Part shown: piece by piece, positions 56,069-64,000 of the stretch
How the letters are laid out: each line of letters begins with the position of its first letter
Position numbering within the stretch: position 1 is the stretch's first letter
From: Achromobacter sp. HZ34
GTDB lineage: Bacteria > Pseudomonadota > Gammaproteobacteria > Burkholderiales > Burkholderiaceae_B
Reading direction: 5' to 3'
Assembly (NCBI RefSeq): GCF_002209485.1
Contig: NZ_NJIX01000006.1
Coordinates: 1 to 64,000 of the forward strand
Length of the DNA: 64,000 nucleotides
Made by a program: the position numbers and the translations under genes
Notes under the pieces: model-generated
What the model saw: the letters and a program-made list of their open reading frames with translations, nothing else
What the model was told of the DNA's origin: nothing
The model's database searches: none

Positions 56069-57184
56069 CCAGTCGATGTCGAAGCCGAAGCCGGGCCGGT
56101 CGGTCAGGTGCAGCCGTCCGTCGCGCAATTGCGCGCGTTCGGTGAAAAGCTGCGCCCACAGCGGGTCGCGGTTCTCGTCGACGAACACTTCCACGCAATC
56201 GCCATTGGCGGCCGCAGCGGCGAGATGCCCGTGGATATGGGGATCGTGGTGCGTGGCCATCAGCACGCCATGGGCTTGCGCGTAGGCGGCGACCCGCAGC
56301 CATTCCGTGATGCCCCCCGAGCGTGTCGCGTCGAACTCCATGTAGCGCACGCCGCCCAGGTCGATCAGGTCGCGGCAGGCCCAGCTGTGCATCTCCGACT
56401 CGCCACTGGCCAGCGCCACGCGGGTATGCTGCGCCAGGCGGCCCAGCGCGCGCACCGAGTCGTACCAGTGCAGGGGTTCTTCGAACCAATGGATGCCGTA
56501 GGGCTCGAACGCGCGGATGGCCGCGATCGCCTGCGGCAGGTTGTACGCGCAGTTGGCGTCGACCATCAGCATGGTGTCCGGGCCGATGGCTTCCCGTACC
56601 GCACGCACGCGCGCCACGTCCACGTCCAGGGCCATGCCGCCTACCTTCATCTTGACGCCGTTGAAGCCCTGCGCCACGTATCCCGCCATCTCGGGCGCGA
56701 TATCCAGGACGTCCGCGCCATCCTGGTAATAGCCGCCGGTGACGTACGCGCGCACGCTGGTGCGCTCGCCGCCCAGCAGCCGCCATACGGGCAGTCCGGC
56801 CGCCTTGCCCTTGATGTCCCATAGCGCGATGTCGATGCCGGCCAACGCCGCCAGCATGGCCGCGCGCTTGTCAGGGCCGCCCACGTCCGGCAGCTTCAGC
56901 TTGCGTACGGTGCCCGGCGACTGTGTGGTCAGGCCGAACAGGTCGGCCCAGATCGCCTCCTGGGCCAGGGCATCGCGGCCATGCAGATAGCCGTCCAGTT
57001 CCGCGACGATTTCAAGGACGCGCGGCATATTGCGTCCATGCAGCGTGGCCAGTCCGGTCGGACCGCCGTCGGTTTCTATCTTTACGATGATCTGGCTGCA
57101 GCGGTCGATGACCTCGTTGCTGACCCAGTAGCGCGCACGCAAGGGTATGGTCACGGCATAAGCCTGGATTTTGCGGATTTTCAT
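56042..57184 (-). CDS. Enolase-superfamily enzyme, mandelate racemase-like dehydratase/racemase
   Basis: The 380-residue enzyme has the capping domain followed by the barrel. Expected catalytic elements are visible: K-x-K in FNGVKMKVGG, metal ligands in MLMVDANCAYN, HWFEEPL and ASGESE, and the Asp and His dyad region in FDATRSGGITEW and THHDPHIHGH. This set fits the mandelate racemase subgroup, which includes many acid-sugar dehydratases. The substrate is not readable. GGAGGAG precedes the ATG at 57184. It forms a likely operon with the Bug gene and is divergent from a LysR regulator. Confidence 0.9.
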   Translation of the reverse strand: MKIRKIQAYAVTIPLRARYWVSNEVIDRCSQIIVKIETDGGPTGLATLHGRNMPRVLEIVAELDGYLHGRDALAQEAIWADLFGLTTQSPGTVRKLKLPDVGGPDKRAAMLAALAGIDIALWDIKGKAAGLPVWRLLGGERTSVRAYVTGGYYQDGADVLDIAPEMAGYVAQGFNGVKMKVGGMALDVDVARVRAVREAIGPDTMLMVDANCAYNLPQAIAAIRAFEPYGIHWFEEPLHWYDSVRALGRLAQHTRVALASGESEMHSWACRDLIDLGGVRYMEFDATRSGGITEWLRVAAYAQAHGVLMATHHDPHIHGHLAAAAANGDCVEVFVDENRDPLWAQLFTERAQLRDGRLHLTDRPGFGFDIDWDLVKRHHI

Positions 57185-57356
57185 CGGTCTGTCTCCTCCT
57201 GGTCTGGTGCTCTGGTGCTCTGGTTCGCGGTGGCGGTTTCGGACAACTATAGGAGTCAGTCGCTGCGCAACGGCTGGCCGGATCCGCATAGCGGTTATGC
57301 CGTTCTTGCGGGGGCGCGCGCGGCGTTCGTTAGAATCCCGCAAAGAGGAGGCAGCC

Positions 57357-58340
57357 ATGAACTCGGATGAACTGGCGCTGTTCGCCAAGGTTGCGCGGCA
57401 CCGCAGCATCTCGAATGCGGCCATCGAGCTGGGCGTGGACCAATCCACCATCACCCGCCATATCGCGCGCCTGGAGCAGCAGGTAGGTGTGCGGCTGTTC
57501 TTTCGCAACGGACGCGGCACCGCCCTGACCGACAGCGGCGCCGCCTTCCTGCGGGCGGCGCAGAAAGTGCTCGATGCCATGGATGAGGCCCAGGGCGTGG
57601 CCCATGCCCTGGCGCACCAGGGACCGGCCCGCCTGGTCATCGCCGCGCCCCCCACCATAGGCAGCGTCATCTTCAGCCGCCTGGCGGTGGGCTTGCTGGC
57701 GACCTATCCCGCCACCGCGCTGCATTTCGTCGAAGACATGGGCAGCCACGTCCTGAAGCTGCTTACCGATGGGCAGGCCGATATCGGGCTGGTCTACGCG
57801 CCCGCCCCAGCCGCGCTGGCCTGGGACAGCCTGCGCCTGACCGAGGCCATCCACCTGGTGGGGCCGAGCGACGCCGCGCCGCTGGGAGCGTCGTTTCCGG
57901 CCCGCCGGCTGGGCGAACTCCCGCTGGTTCTACCGACCACTTCCTACGGCTTGCGCATGCAGGCCGAGATGCTGGCCCGCAACTTGGGCATCACCCTGGA
58001 TGTGCGCGTCGAATGCGACACGGGCAGCGCCACACTGACCCGCATGGTGGCCGATGGCGCCGGCTACACCCTGATGCCCTATGCCATGGTGCGCGACGAG
58101 ATCGCGCTGGGGCATCTGCAGGCGGCGCCGCTGGCGGACCCGCCGCTGCACCGCGGCATCGTGCTGGCCATGGCGCGCAACCGCGATACGGCGGCCGGTT
58201 CCTGGAGCGCCCTGCAGGCGGTGCGCCGCATCGTGGTGGAGTGCGTGCGCGAAGGCGCCTGGCCCGGGGTCAGCGTGGATACGGAAAACGAGGTGGCGGC
58301 GCTGGTGGACCAGCCCGCCGGCACCGGCATCGGGATTTAA
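57357..58340 (+). CDS. LysR-family transcriptional regulator
   Basis: The 327-residue regulator has the N-terminal winged helix: FAKVARHRSISNAAIELGVDQSTITRHIARLE, seen in two blocks at residues 9-40, with LTDSGAAFL. An effector domain follows (ARLVIAAPPTIGSVIFS onward). AGAGGAGG lies 5-12 bases before the ATG. It is divergent from the enolase-superfamily and Bug genes, so it probably controls them in response to the substrate or a product. Confidence 0.92.
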   Translation: MNSDELALFAKVARHRSISNAAIELGVDQSTITRHIARLEQQVGVRLFFRNGRGTALTDSGAAFLRAAQKVLDAMDEAQGVAHALAHQGPARLVIAAPPTIGSVIFSRLAVGLLATYPATALHFVEDMGSHVLKLLTDGQADIGLVYAPAPAALAWDSLRLTEAIHLVGPSDAAPLGASFPARRLGELPLVLPTTSYGLRMQAEMLARNLGITLDVRVECDTGSATLTRMVADGAGYTLMPYAMVRDEIALGHLQAAPLADPPLHRGIVLAMARNRDTAAGSWSALQAVRRIVVECVREGAWPGVSVDTENEVAALVDQPAGTGIGI

Positions 58341-58415
58341 GTTTCACTGCTCAGCAGCCGTAATGCAGGAAGGATGGGAGCATGCCGCTCCCACGCTTTC
58401 TGCCGTTGCCTGCCC

Positions 58416-60029
58416 ATGACCACGCTGTCGTCGCTGTCCTCGCTGGATGCCGTCACTCGCCTGAGTACCGCCTCGTCGCTGGCGCCGAGCGCCGTGGCGC
58501 AACAGAGCGCGCCTGCCGCGTCCTCGTCCACCGCGGTCACGCTGGGGCAGAGCGGCACCGTCCAGACCTACTCCGTGCAGAGCGTGAATGCCGCCGCCAG
58601 CCCGGTGTGGGAAAGCAATTCCACCGACGCCGTCAGCGCCTTGATGGCCGCCAACAGCCGCACAGGCACACTGTCCAGCCGCTTCAATGGCCTGGGCGCG
58701 GCCTTGCTGAACAGTCTGGCCGACGGCGGCGGTACGTATTCGCAATCGGTGCTGCAAGGGACCTCCACCGGCCTGTCCGACGAGGTGGCCGCCGCGGCCA
58801 CCGCGATACGGCAGCAGTCCCTGCACACCCTGGCCGACAACCAGATGACGCTGTCCGTCAAGACGGCCAGCGGCGTGGCGGTGACGATCACGCTGGGCAG
58901 CCAGCAGAACGGTCTTGCCGCCAGCATCGAGGTGGCCGATGGCAAAACCCTCAGCGATGCGGAACGCAAGGCGCTGGGCGCGTTGGCGGACAGTTTCCAG
59001 GACGCCGTCGACGGTTTGGCCGCGGTGCCGCCCAAGCTGGCCTTGGGCGGCCTGACGCAGTTCGACAGTTCGGTGTTGTCATCGGTCGATCTGCAGGCCA
59101 GCGTCCAGGTCAATGGCGGCGTCCAGACCTTGAGCTTCCATGCCGACAGCAAGAACCGCAGCGTCGAATTCGACGGGCCGGTGGGCACGGTGAAGGTCGA
59201 TGTCGACTTGTCCGATGCCCGCGTGTTCGGCAACGATGACCAGCGCGCCGCGGCCGTCGCCGATTATCTTTCCCAGATCGATGACGCCGGCCGTCGCGGC
59301 CACGGCGATGCCGGCCTGGTGGACCTGTTCAAGGATGCGTTCGCGCAGATGAACAGCAGCTACGGCAAGGCCACCTTGCCCAGCCCCGTCGACAGCCGCC
59401 ACATCGCCTTGAGCGAACGGGATCACAGCCTGACGTCGGGACTGGCCGATTTCACCGCATCGGTGAAGCAGACGGCCACGTCGCCCAACCCGCTACGGCC
59501 CGAGGAGCAGGATACGTTCTCTTTCCAGGCCAACCAGCGTACGGAGATTCGCGGCACCGGCATGCGCGACCGCGCCATCAGCCAGCAACAGTATTCGCAT
59601 CTGACGGCCAGCTATCACCAGCAGATCGATCCGGATATCCCGATGGATCTGCAAATGGATCCGAACACGCAAAACTACTACTACACACAGATCGACGACA
59701 GCGCCAGCGCGCAAGTCGACCTGGGCTATAGCGACGGCAAGCTGGTGCACGCGGTGGCACAGCGTTCGGCCAGCCAGAGCACGCATACGCAGAAGTTCAT
59801 CGGCGCCAAGATCGTGGAAGATACCATCGTCCCGGACAGCGCCACGCAGGTGGAGAACCTGTTGGACACGCTCAAGCAGGATCCCTCCAGCGAGAGCGAT
59901 CCCAGCGACATGGACCTGGCGCGCTGGCAGCAGACCATGACGGCACTGCGGCAACGGCTGACGCTGCAGGACACGCCCTCCATCCTGCGGGAGCAGGGGC
60001 GCGGGCATGGCATTACTTCGCAAGAATAA
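58416..60029 (+). CDS. Large Ser/Ala/Thr-rich protein of unknown function
   Basis: I do not recognise this 537-residue protein. It has no signal peptide and no membrane segment. The first 60 residues are rich in Ser, Ala, Thr and Gln. A central part (about residues 145-205) contains SVKTASGVAVTITLG and LSDAERKALGALADSFQDAV, then GGLTQFDSSVLSSVDLQASV. The C-terminal part is hydrophilic with DLQMDPNTQNYYYTQIDDSA. The start at 58416 is the best ATG, but its ribosome site is weak. It precedes the SARP regulator and the type III chaperone on the same strand. Such an N-terminus would suit a type III substrate, but that is only a guess. Confidence 0.6.
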   Translation: MTTLSSLSSLDAVTRLSTASSLAPSAVAQQSAPAASSSTAVTLGQSGTVQTYSVQSVNAAASPVWESNSTDAVSALMAANSRTGTLSSRFNGLGAALLNSLADGGGTYSQSVLQGTSTGLSDEVAAAATAIRQQSLHTLADNQMTLSVKTASGVAVTITLGSQQNGLAASIEVADGKTLSDAERKALGALADSFQDAVDGLAAVPPKLALGGLTQFDSSVLSSVDLQASVQVNGGVQTLSFHADSKNRSVEFDGPVGTVKVDVDLSDARVFGNDDQRAAAVADYLSQIDDAGRRGHGDAGLVDLFKDAFAQMNSSYGKATLPSPVDSRHIALSERDHSLTSGLADFTASVKQTATSPNPLRPEEQDTFSFQANQRTEIRGTGMRDRAISQQQYSHLTASYHQQIDPDIPMDLQMDPNTQNYYYTQIDDSASAQVDLGYSDGKLVHAVAQRSASQSTHTQKFIGAKIVEDTIVPDSATQVENLLDTLKQDPSSESDPSDMDLARWQQTMTALRQRLTLQDTPSILREQGRGHGITSQE

Positions 60030-60236
60030 GACTTTTCTTATTTTTGACGCTTAGATCAGCAAATAGACTGCGGGCATCTCCTCTTTTTACGTTTTGCGCA
60101 ACCGTATTGTCGCGGGTGCCTGAGCCGAGATGCTGCTTCACGTCGTACATGCTGTTTGACGCGCGTCGCTCTTGCGCGCAAACCGCGGGCTCGACTGCAA
60201 CGGCACCTCCCGCGATGCCGTTACGCAGTCGATGCC
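60030..60236 (+). other. Gap before the SARP regulator gene
   Basis: These 207 bases hold no gene I can support. The left third is AT-richer, with TTGACG at 60044-60049 and a -10-like TAGACT at 60064-60069, but the 14-base spacer is too short to call a promoter. An in-frame extension of the regulator from 60156 is possible but not supported. Confidence 0.35.
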
Positions 60237-62405
60237 ATGTCCCAACTCCAAACCAAAGCGATCGTCATTCAATTGCTCGGCGGCTTCAGCATCCGGGTCG
60301 ATGGTGTCGATCGCACCGACGAGATCGGTTATTCCAAACCCAAGCATCTGCTCGCCGTGCTGGCGCTGGCGCACGAACGCGTGTGGTCACGGGCCGCGCT
60401 GTCAGAGCTGCTCTGGCCGCAGGGCAACGGCGATGGCCGCGCCAACCTGCGCCAGGCCCTGTGCGTCCTGCGCCGTCTGCTGGCCTCGGCAGGGCAGGCC
60501 TTGCTGACCACTTCAGGCACGGTGGCGCTGGATTTCCGCCTGGTCGAAGTCGACGCCATGGTCCTGCTGGGCATGGGCGAGTACGGCGATCTTGCGCTCA
60601 AGGACCGGCTCGTCTTCGATCGCGGCGAACTGCTTGAGCATCTGCCGCCGGTGGCAGGCACCGGACTGAACGCGTGGCGCGTCAGCTGGCAATCGAGGCT
60701 GGCGCAGGAAGTGTCGCGCTGCCGCCAGCAATACATCGTGTCGCTGACCCGTCGCGGCGCCATCGACGAAGCACTGGCTGGCGCACGCAAATGGGTTTCG
60801 CTGCATCCGGGCGACGAACTGGCGCATCGTAACCTCATCCGCCTGTTGCGCGACGCGGGCAGCCGCGAAGCGGCGCTGCGTGCCTATGAGCATTGCGCGG
60901 CCGTCATGGGCGAATACTACGAGACCGAACCTTCCGCTGAAACCCGCGCGCTGCTGCAGGCCGGTGCGCCATTGCGCGACACGCCGGCAGCGCCCGCCAA
61001 TACGCAAGGACAATGGGCCTCCGGACCGGTGGCCATCCTGGCCCTGGCGGTGTCGCAGGACGACGATGGGCAGAGCCGCTGCGCGGTAGACCGCCTGCAG
61101 AACACCCGCGAACATCTGCTGCAATTGGTCAGCGGACGCGGCGGCCTGGTGTCGGCGGGCGCCGACGGCAGCATCTCCATTACTTTCGGCTATCCCGAAT
61201 CCTGCGAGTCGCCCGCGGATGCCGCGGCCCGGCTGGCCTGTGACCTGCGCCGTTTCGCGCCGCCACGCGACGCCATTCTGGGCATGGGCATCCATGCCGA
61301 CCTCGCCGCCCTGGACGGCGACAGCGCGGATGGCGCGATCATGCTGATCGGCCAGCGCGCCATCCGCCTGGCCTATCTGGCGGGCATGGGCGAAACGCTG
61401 GTCAGCGATACCGCCAGCGCGCAATTGCATGACCGCTACGTCATCAGTCCCGATGAACGCTATGGCTTGCGGGTCGGCGTGCTGGATTGTGCCGCCGAGG
61501 CCCCGCCCGTGCACCGCATGTTCGGGCGCGCGGCGGAATTCGACATCCTGGTGCGGCGCTGGTCGGAAATCACCACGTCGGGCCGCGGCCGCACCATGCT
61601 GCTGCACGGCGAACGGGGCGTCGGCAAGACCTTGCTGATGTCGGTCTTCAGCGAGTACGCAAGGCGCGCCGGCGGCGCGGTGCGCGTGCTGGAGTGCCGC
61701 CAGGAGAATCGCCAGCGCAGCCTGCATCCGGTGTACGACTATCTCGTGCGCCATGTGCTGGACAGCGCCGGCGCCGCCAGCCTGGCCTTGTCCGAGGCGG
61801 ACAAGGAAGTGGCGCGCCTGGTCGAGTCCCTGGGCTATCGCGCGGGCCTGGACCGCCACACCAGCGCCAGCGTCCATGAGCAGGTCTTGCGTCCGGCAAC
61901 GCCGCGCCAGCGCGGGCAGGGTAGCGACGCCGGCCCCACTGAAGGCGTGCTGCATGCCGTCACCGCGCTGCTGCTGCAACGGGAACGCTCCGGCCAGCCC
62001 ATGCTGCTGGTCGTCGACAACCTGCAATGGGCGGACCGCGCCACTCAAGAACTGATTGCGCGCCTGGCACGGCTGGTGGAGAGCTCACCGGTAATGCTGG
62101 TGATGGCGGCGCGCGCGCCGTCGGCGGATCTGCCCTCGGCGGCGGCCGTGCACGTGGAGCCGTTGAGTTCGGCGGCGATGGTGGAACTGGTCAATGCCCG
62201 CGCGCGCGGCAAACGCCTCGCGCCCAAGATACGCCGGCATATCGTCGAAGGCGCTTGCGGCATTCCGCTGCGGGCGGAACAGATGGTGCGCGACTTCCCG
62301 CTCGATGGCAGCGAAGCCGATTTGACGCTGGTGGGGGGCTGTGATCCCGCCGAGGGCAATGCCGGCCTGCGTTCGCGCGCGGTGCCCAGCATGAATCTGG
62401 ATTGA
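60237..62405 (+). CDS. SARP-type regulator: winged helix-BTAD, cyclase-like and AAA ATPase domains
   Basis: The 722-residue regulator begins with an OmpR-like winged helix (LLGGFSIRVDGVDR and SRAALSELLWPQGNGDGRANL, about residues 8-85) and a BTAD helical domain (about 95-235, with HPGDELAHRNLIRLLRDAG). A nucleotide-cyclase-like domain follows (about 262-405: GGLVSAGADGSISITFGYPE, MGIHADLAAL), apparently without the metal Asp pair. Next is an AAA/STAND ATPase: FGRAAEFDILVRRW, Walker A HGERGVGKTLL (Gly458-Thr465) and Walker B LLVVDNLQWAD. The C-terminal repeats often found in such proteins are absent. BTAD regulators of secretion exist (HilA), and the next gene is a type III chaperone. Confidence 0.82.
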   Translation: MSQLQTKAIVIQLLGGFSIRVDGVDRTDEIGYSKPKHLLAVLALAHERVWSRAALSELLWPQGNGDGRANLRQALCVLRRLLASAGQALLTTSGTVALDFRLVEVDAMVLLGMGEYGDLALKDRLVFDRGELLEHLPPVAGTGLNAWRVSWQSRLAQEVSRCRQQYIVSLTRRGAIDEALAGARKWVSLHPGDELAHRNLIRLLRDAGSREAALRAYEHCAAVMGEYYETEPSAETRALLQAGAPLRDTPAAPANTQGQWASGPVAILALAVSQDDDGQSRCAVDRLQNTREHLLQLVSGRGGLVSAGADGSISITFGYPESCESPADAAARLACDLRRFAPPRDAILGMGIHADLAALDGDSADGAIMLIGQRAIRLAYLAGMGETLVSDTASAQLHDRYVISPDERYGLRVGVLDCAAEAPPVHRMFGRAAEFDILVRRWSEITTSGRGRTMLLHGERGVGKTLLMSVFSEYARRAGGAVRVLECRQENRQRSLHPVYDYLVRHVLDSAGAASLALSEADKEVARLVESLGYRAGLDRHTSASVHEQVLRPATPRQRGQGSDAGPTEGVLHAVTALLLQRERSGQPMLLVVDNLQWADRATQELIARLARLVESSPVMLVMAARAPSADLPSAAAVHVEPLSSAAMVELVNARARGKRLAPKIRRHIVEGACGIPLRAEQMVRDFPLDGSEADLTLVGGCDPAEGNAGLRSRAVPSMNLD

Positions 62406-62526
62406 GCACGCGCGTTCGACTTGCTGCCTGGGGAACTGAACAGCGCATCACGGTTACCTATCCGCAATCTGAATGGACCACGGCGCAAGGCGGGGTCCCT
62501 CCATCTAACGCACTGCGGATGAAACC

Positions 62527-63033
62527 ATGGACGCATATAGTCTGATCGAATTGTTTGGCAAGGAAAGCTGCATCAACCTCAGCCTGGGAGAGTCCGGCAC
62601 GGTTGATCTGGTATTTGAGAATGGCGTTACCCTGACGTTGGAACACGACGACCCGCAAGACTTGCTGCATTGCTATGTCGTGCTGGGCCGCATTCCCACT
62701 GAAGACGCCAAGCGCCTCACGGTCTACGGCGACTTGCTGGAAGCGAATCTCTTCGGTCACGAGACTGACGGCGCCACCCTGGGAGTCGATAAGCACACCG
62801 GGGAAGTGTTGCTGTCGTGGCGTCTGGAACTGCTGGACGCCAACGTCAGCTTGTTGCGCAATATCGTGCAGAAGATGGTCAACGTGGCCGTCGTGTGGCG
62901 CGAATACCTGGGCACCGTCGATCGGGGCGACGTCAAGGCGCCCAAGCTGTCGAACACCAAGGAGCCGCAGGTCGCCAGGGCGACACCACAGGGCTATGAC
63001 GATCTACCGCGCGGTGGATCGATGCGCGCCTGA
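62527..63033 (+). CDS. CesT-family type III secretion chaperone
   Basis: The 168-residue acidic protein fits class I type III chaperones (CesT/SycE fold). The alternating strands GTVDLVFENGVTLTLEHDD, the middle block LLEANLFGHETDGATLGVD with TGEVLLSWRLEL, and a C-terminal helix NIVQKMVNVAVVWREYL are typical. Such chaperones form dimers in the cytoplasm, bind the N-terminal part of one or a few effectors and are usually encoded beside them. The last 35 residues are an extra polar tail. The partial gene starting 86 bases downstream is the natural candidate for its partner. No secretion apparatus gene is visible in the window. Confidence 0.82.
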   Translation: MDAYSLIELFGKESCINLSLGESGTVDLVFENGVTLTLEHDDPQDLLHCYVVLGRIPTEDAKRLTVYGDLLEANLFGHETDGATLGVDKHTGEVLLSWRLELLDANVSLLRNIVQKMVNVAVVWREYLGTVDRGDVKAPKLSNTKEPQVARATPQGYDDLPRGGSMRA

Positions 63034-63118
63034 TCCAGGCGCCTCGCCGCGCAGTGTCGTTCACGTAGTGCCGTTCAAAGCGAAAAAGGATATCGAAGCG
63101 AATATCCGGGGAGAGACA

Positions 63119-64000
63119 ATGAGTGTCGTGGGCAGAGCCAGCCCGGGATTCGACGGGTGGTGCGCGGACGCGCCCGCGGACCGGATAGACCCTAACCCTG
63201 CCGCCGCCGGCATTGGTGTTGATCCCGCCGCCAATACCGCCGCTGATACCGCCGCTGATACCGCTGCTGATACCGCCACCGTTCCCACGCTCCACATCGC
63301 CTCGGCAAGGCGGGCCTCGATTGCCCATTCAGTAAAATCGGTGGCTACCGACGTCTCTTGTATCCAGTGTTGGTTTCCTGGGCGCAGGCCGCGCGTCATC
63401 ACTGAAGAAGTCCGGCGTGCGCGCTTGCAGGAAACCATCACGGCGTCATTCGACTTCCTGGTTCGCGATTTGTCCATCCCCGTCGGGAAGCGCAGCGACG
63501 CAGCCACCCGGAAGACAGTGGCCACCATCCAGCGCTTGTTCGAACAGGTGAAGCGACTTGCGGCGTTGATGCCGGACGAGGTGCCGCGAGGCGCCAGTGC
63601 GGTGATCTCTGTCTTCGAGAAGGAAGCGTATCGCTGCGTGGACGCCCTGTCGTCTGCCGCCTTCAGCCGTTTGTCCCAGGGCCCCTTGTCGCCCCGAGCG
63701 GAGCAAGCCGATGCCCATTACCGCGACGCGCTGCTCATGCGTCTGCATCGTTGCACGGACCTGCCGGCGCAGACAGTGTTGGCAAGCCTGGAACAGGCGT
63801 TGCGCGGACGACATATCGACCAGGTTCATGTGGCGTGGCTGGCCACGGCAAGGCGTGAACTGGGCCACCGTACCGCAGCCACGCTGGCGCGCCGCGCCGC
63901 CTGCCTGACCGTGGAGCAGGACAGGAGAAAGCTGCAATCCGCTCTGCACGGCATCTTCCTGGGTGTGGACAAGGGCCAGCCCGCCACCCTGGAGGCCGGT
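63119..64000 (+). CDS. Unknown protein, 5' part only; candidate type III substrate
   Basis: An open frame of 294 codons runs from the ATG at 63119, behind GGGGAGAG, to the edge of the window without a stop. The first 65 residues are Ala/Asp/Thr/Pro-rich and contain four 4-residue repeats (AANT, then AADT three times, codons 37-52). From about residue 98 the protein looks alpha-helical (ITEEVRRARLQETITASFDF, QRLFEQVKRLAALMP). I recognise no domain. A disordered N-terminus directly downstream of a CesT-family chaperone is the usual layout of an effector or secreted regulator, so secretion is inferred, not shown. Confidence 0.7.
   Translation, partial: MSVVGRASPGFDGWCADAPADRIDPNPAAAGIGVDPAANTAADTAADTAADTATVPTLHIASARRASIAHSVKSVATDVSCIQCWFPGRRPRVITEEVRRARLQETITASFDFLVRDLSIPVGKRSDAATRKTVATIQRLFEQVKRLAALMPDEVPRGASAVISVFEKEAYRCVDALSSAAFSRLSQGPLSPRAEQADAHYRDALLMRLHRCTDLPAQTVLASLEQALRGRHIDQVHVAWLATARRELGHRTAATLARRAACLTVEQDRRKLQSALHGIFLGVDKGQPATLEAG
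63227..63274 (+). repeat. Four tandem 12-bp units in the partial gene
   Basis: Units at 63227, 63239, 63251 and 63263 read GCCGCTGATACC with one or two changes in the first and last. They are in frame and encode AANT/AADT. Confidence 0.9.

Noticed and set aside
1-64000. CRISPR arrays, insertion sequences, integrases or prophage genes
   Set aside because: No evenly spaced repeats with unique spacers, transposase motifs or terminal inverted repeats with target duplications were seen, and the tRNA-Lys 3' end is not repeated nearby as an attachment site.

Overview
The window is a GC-rich chromosomal segment of a betaproteobacterium, most like Bordetella/Achromobacter (Burkholderiales, Alcaligenaceae). 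The grounds are a complete division and cell-wall (dcw) cluster in which murE and murF are one reading frame, as described in Bordetella, a Bug-type periplasmic binding protein, a PagP like that of Bordetella, and the lpxC-DUF721-M23-secA order. I recognise no insertion sequence, prophage, integrase or CRISPR array. Identities rest on motifs and gene order read from the sequence; no database search was run.

Layout. 1-170: the 3' end of a 5S rRNA gene and two strong terminators, so an rRNA operon ends here. 300-5,540: a small membrane protein, a SWIB-domain protein, an M20 amidohydrolase, dihydroorotase (pyrC) and an ABC-F ATPase (uup). 5,700-9,350: a di-haem cytochrome c peroxidase/MauG-like protein divergent from an AcpA-type acid phosphatase lipoprotein. 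9,420-10,020: RNase P RNA (rnpB) with its promoter inside a 13-bp tandem repeat. 10,085-27,730: mraZ-rsmH-ftsL-ftsI-murEF-mraY-murD-ftsW-murG-murC-ddlB-ftsQ-ftsA-ftsZ, mostly joined by 4-bp ATGA overlaps and headed by a promoter overlapping 10-bp-spaced MraZ boxes. 27,850-33,503: lpxC, a DUF721/DciA-like gene, an M23 peptidase and secA.

33,500-51,930 is mixed: a glyoxalase-like protein, a BisC-type molybdoenzyme, a ChaC-like cyclotransferase, pagP, mgtE, a hotdog thioesterase, a YeiH exporter divergent from a LysR regulator across a repeat-rich gap, a second M20 amidohydrolase, an acyl-CoA synthetase, an inositol-phosphatase family protein, mnmC and a GH31-like protein that seems to lack its nucleophile. 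51,940-58,340: methionine importer metNIQ, tRNA-Lys(UUU), then a small catabolic locus (Bug protein, enolase-superfamily enzyme, divergent LysR regulator).

58,400-64,000 is the most unusual part: a large Ser/Ala-rich protein I cannot name, a SARP-type regulator (winged helix-BTAD, degenerate cyclase-like domain, AAA ATPase), a CesT-family type III secretion chaperone, and the start of an unknown protein that runs off the window. I infer the left edge of a type III secretion or effector locus, with the truncated gene as a candidate substrate of the chaperone.
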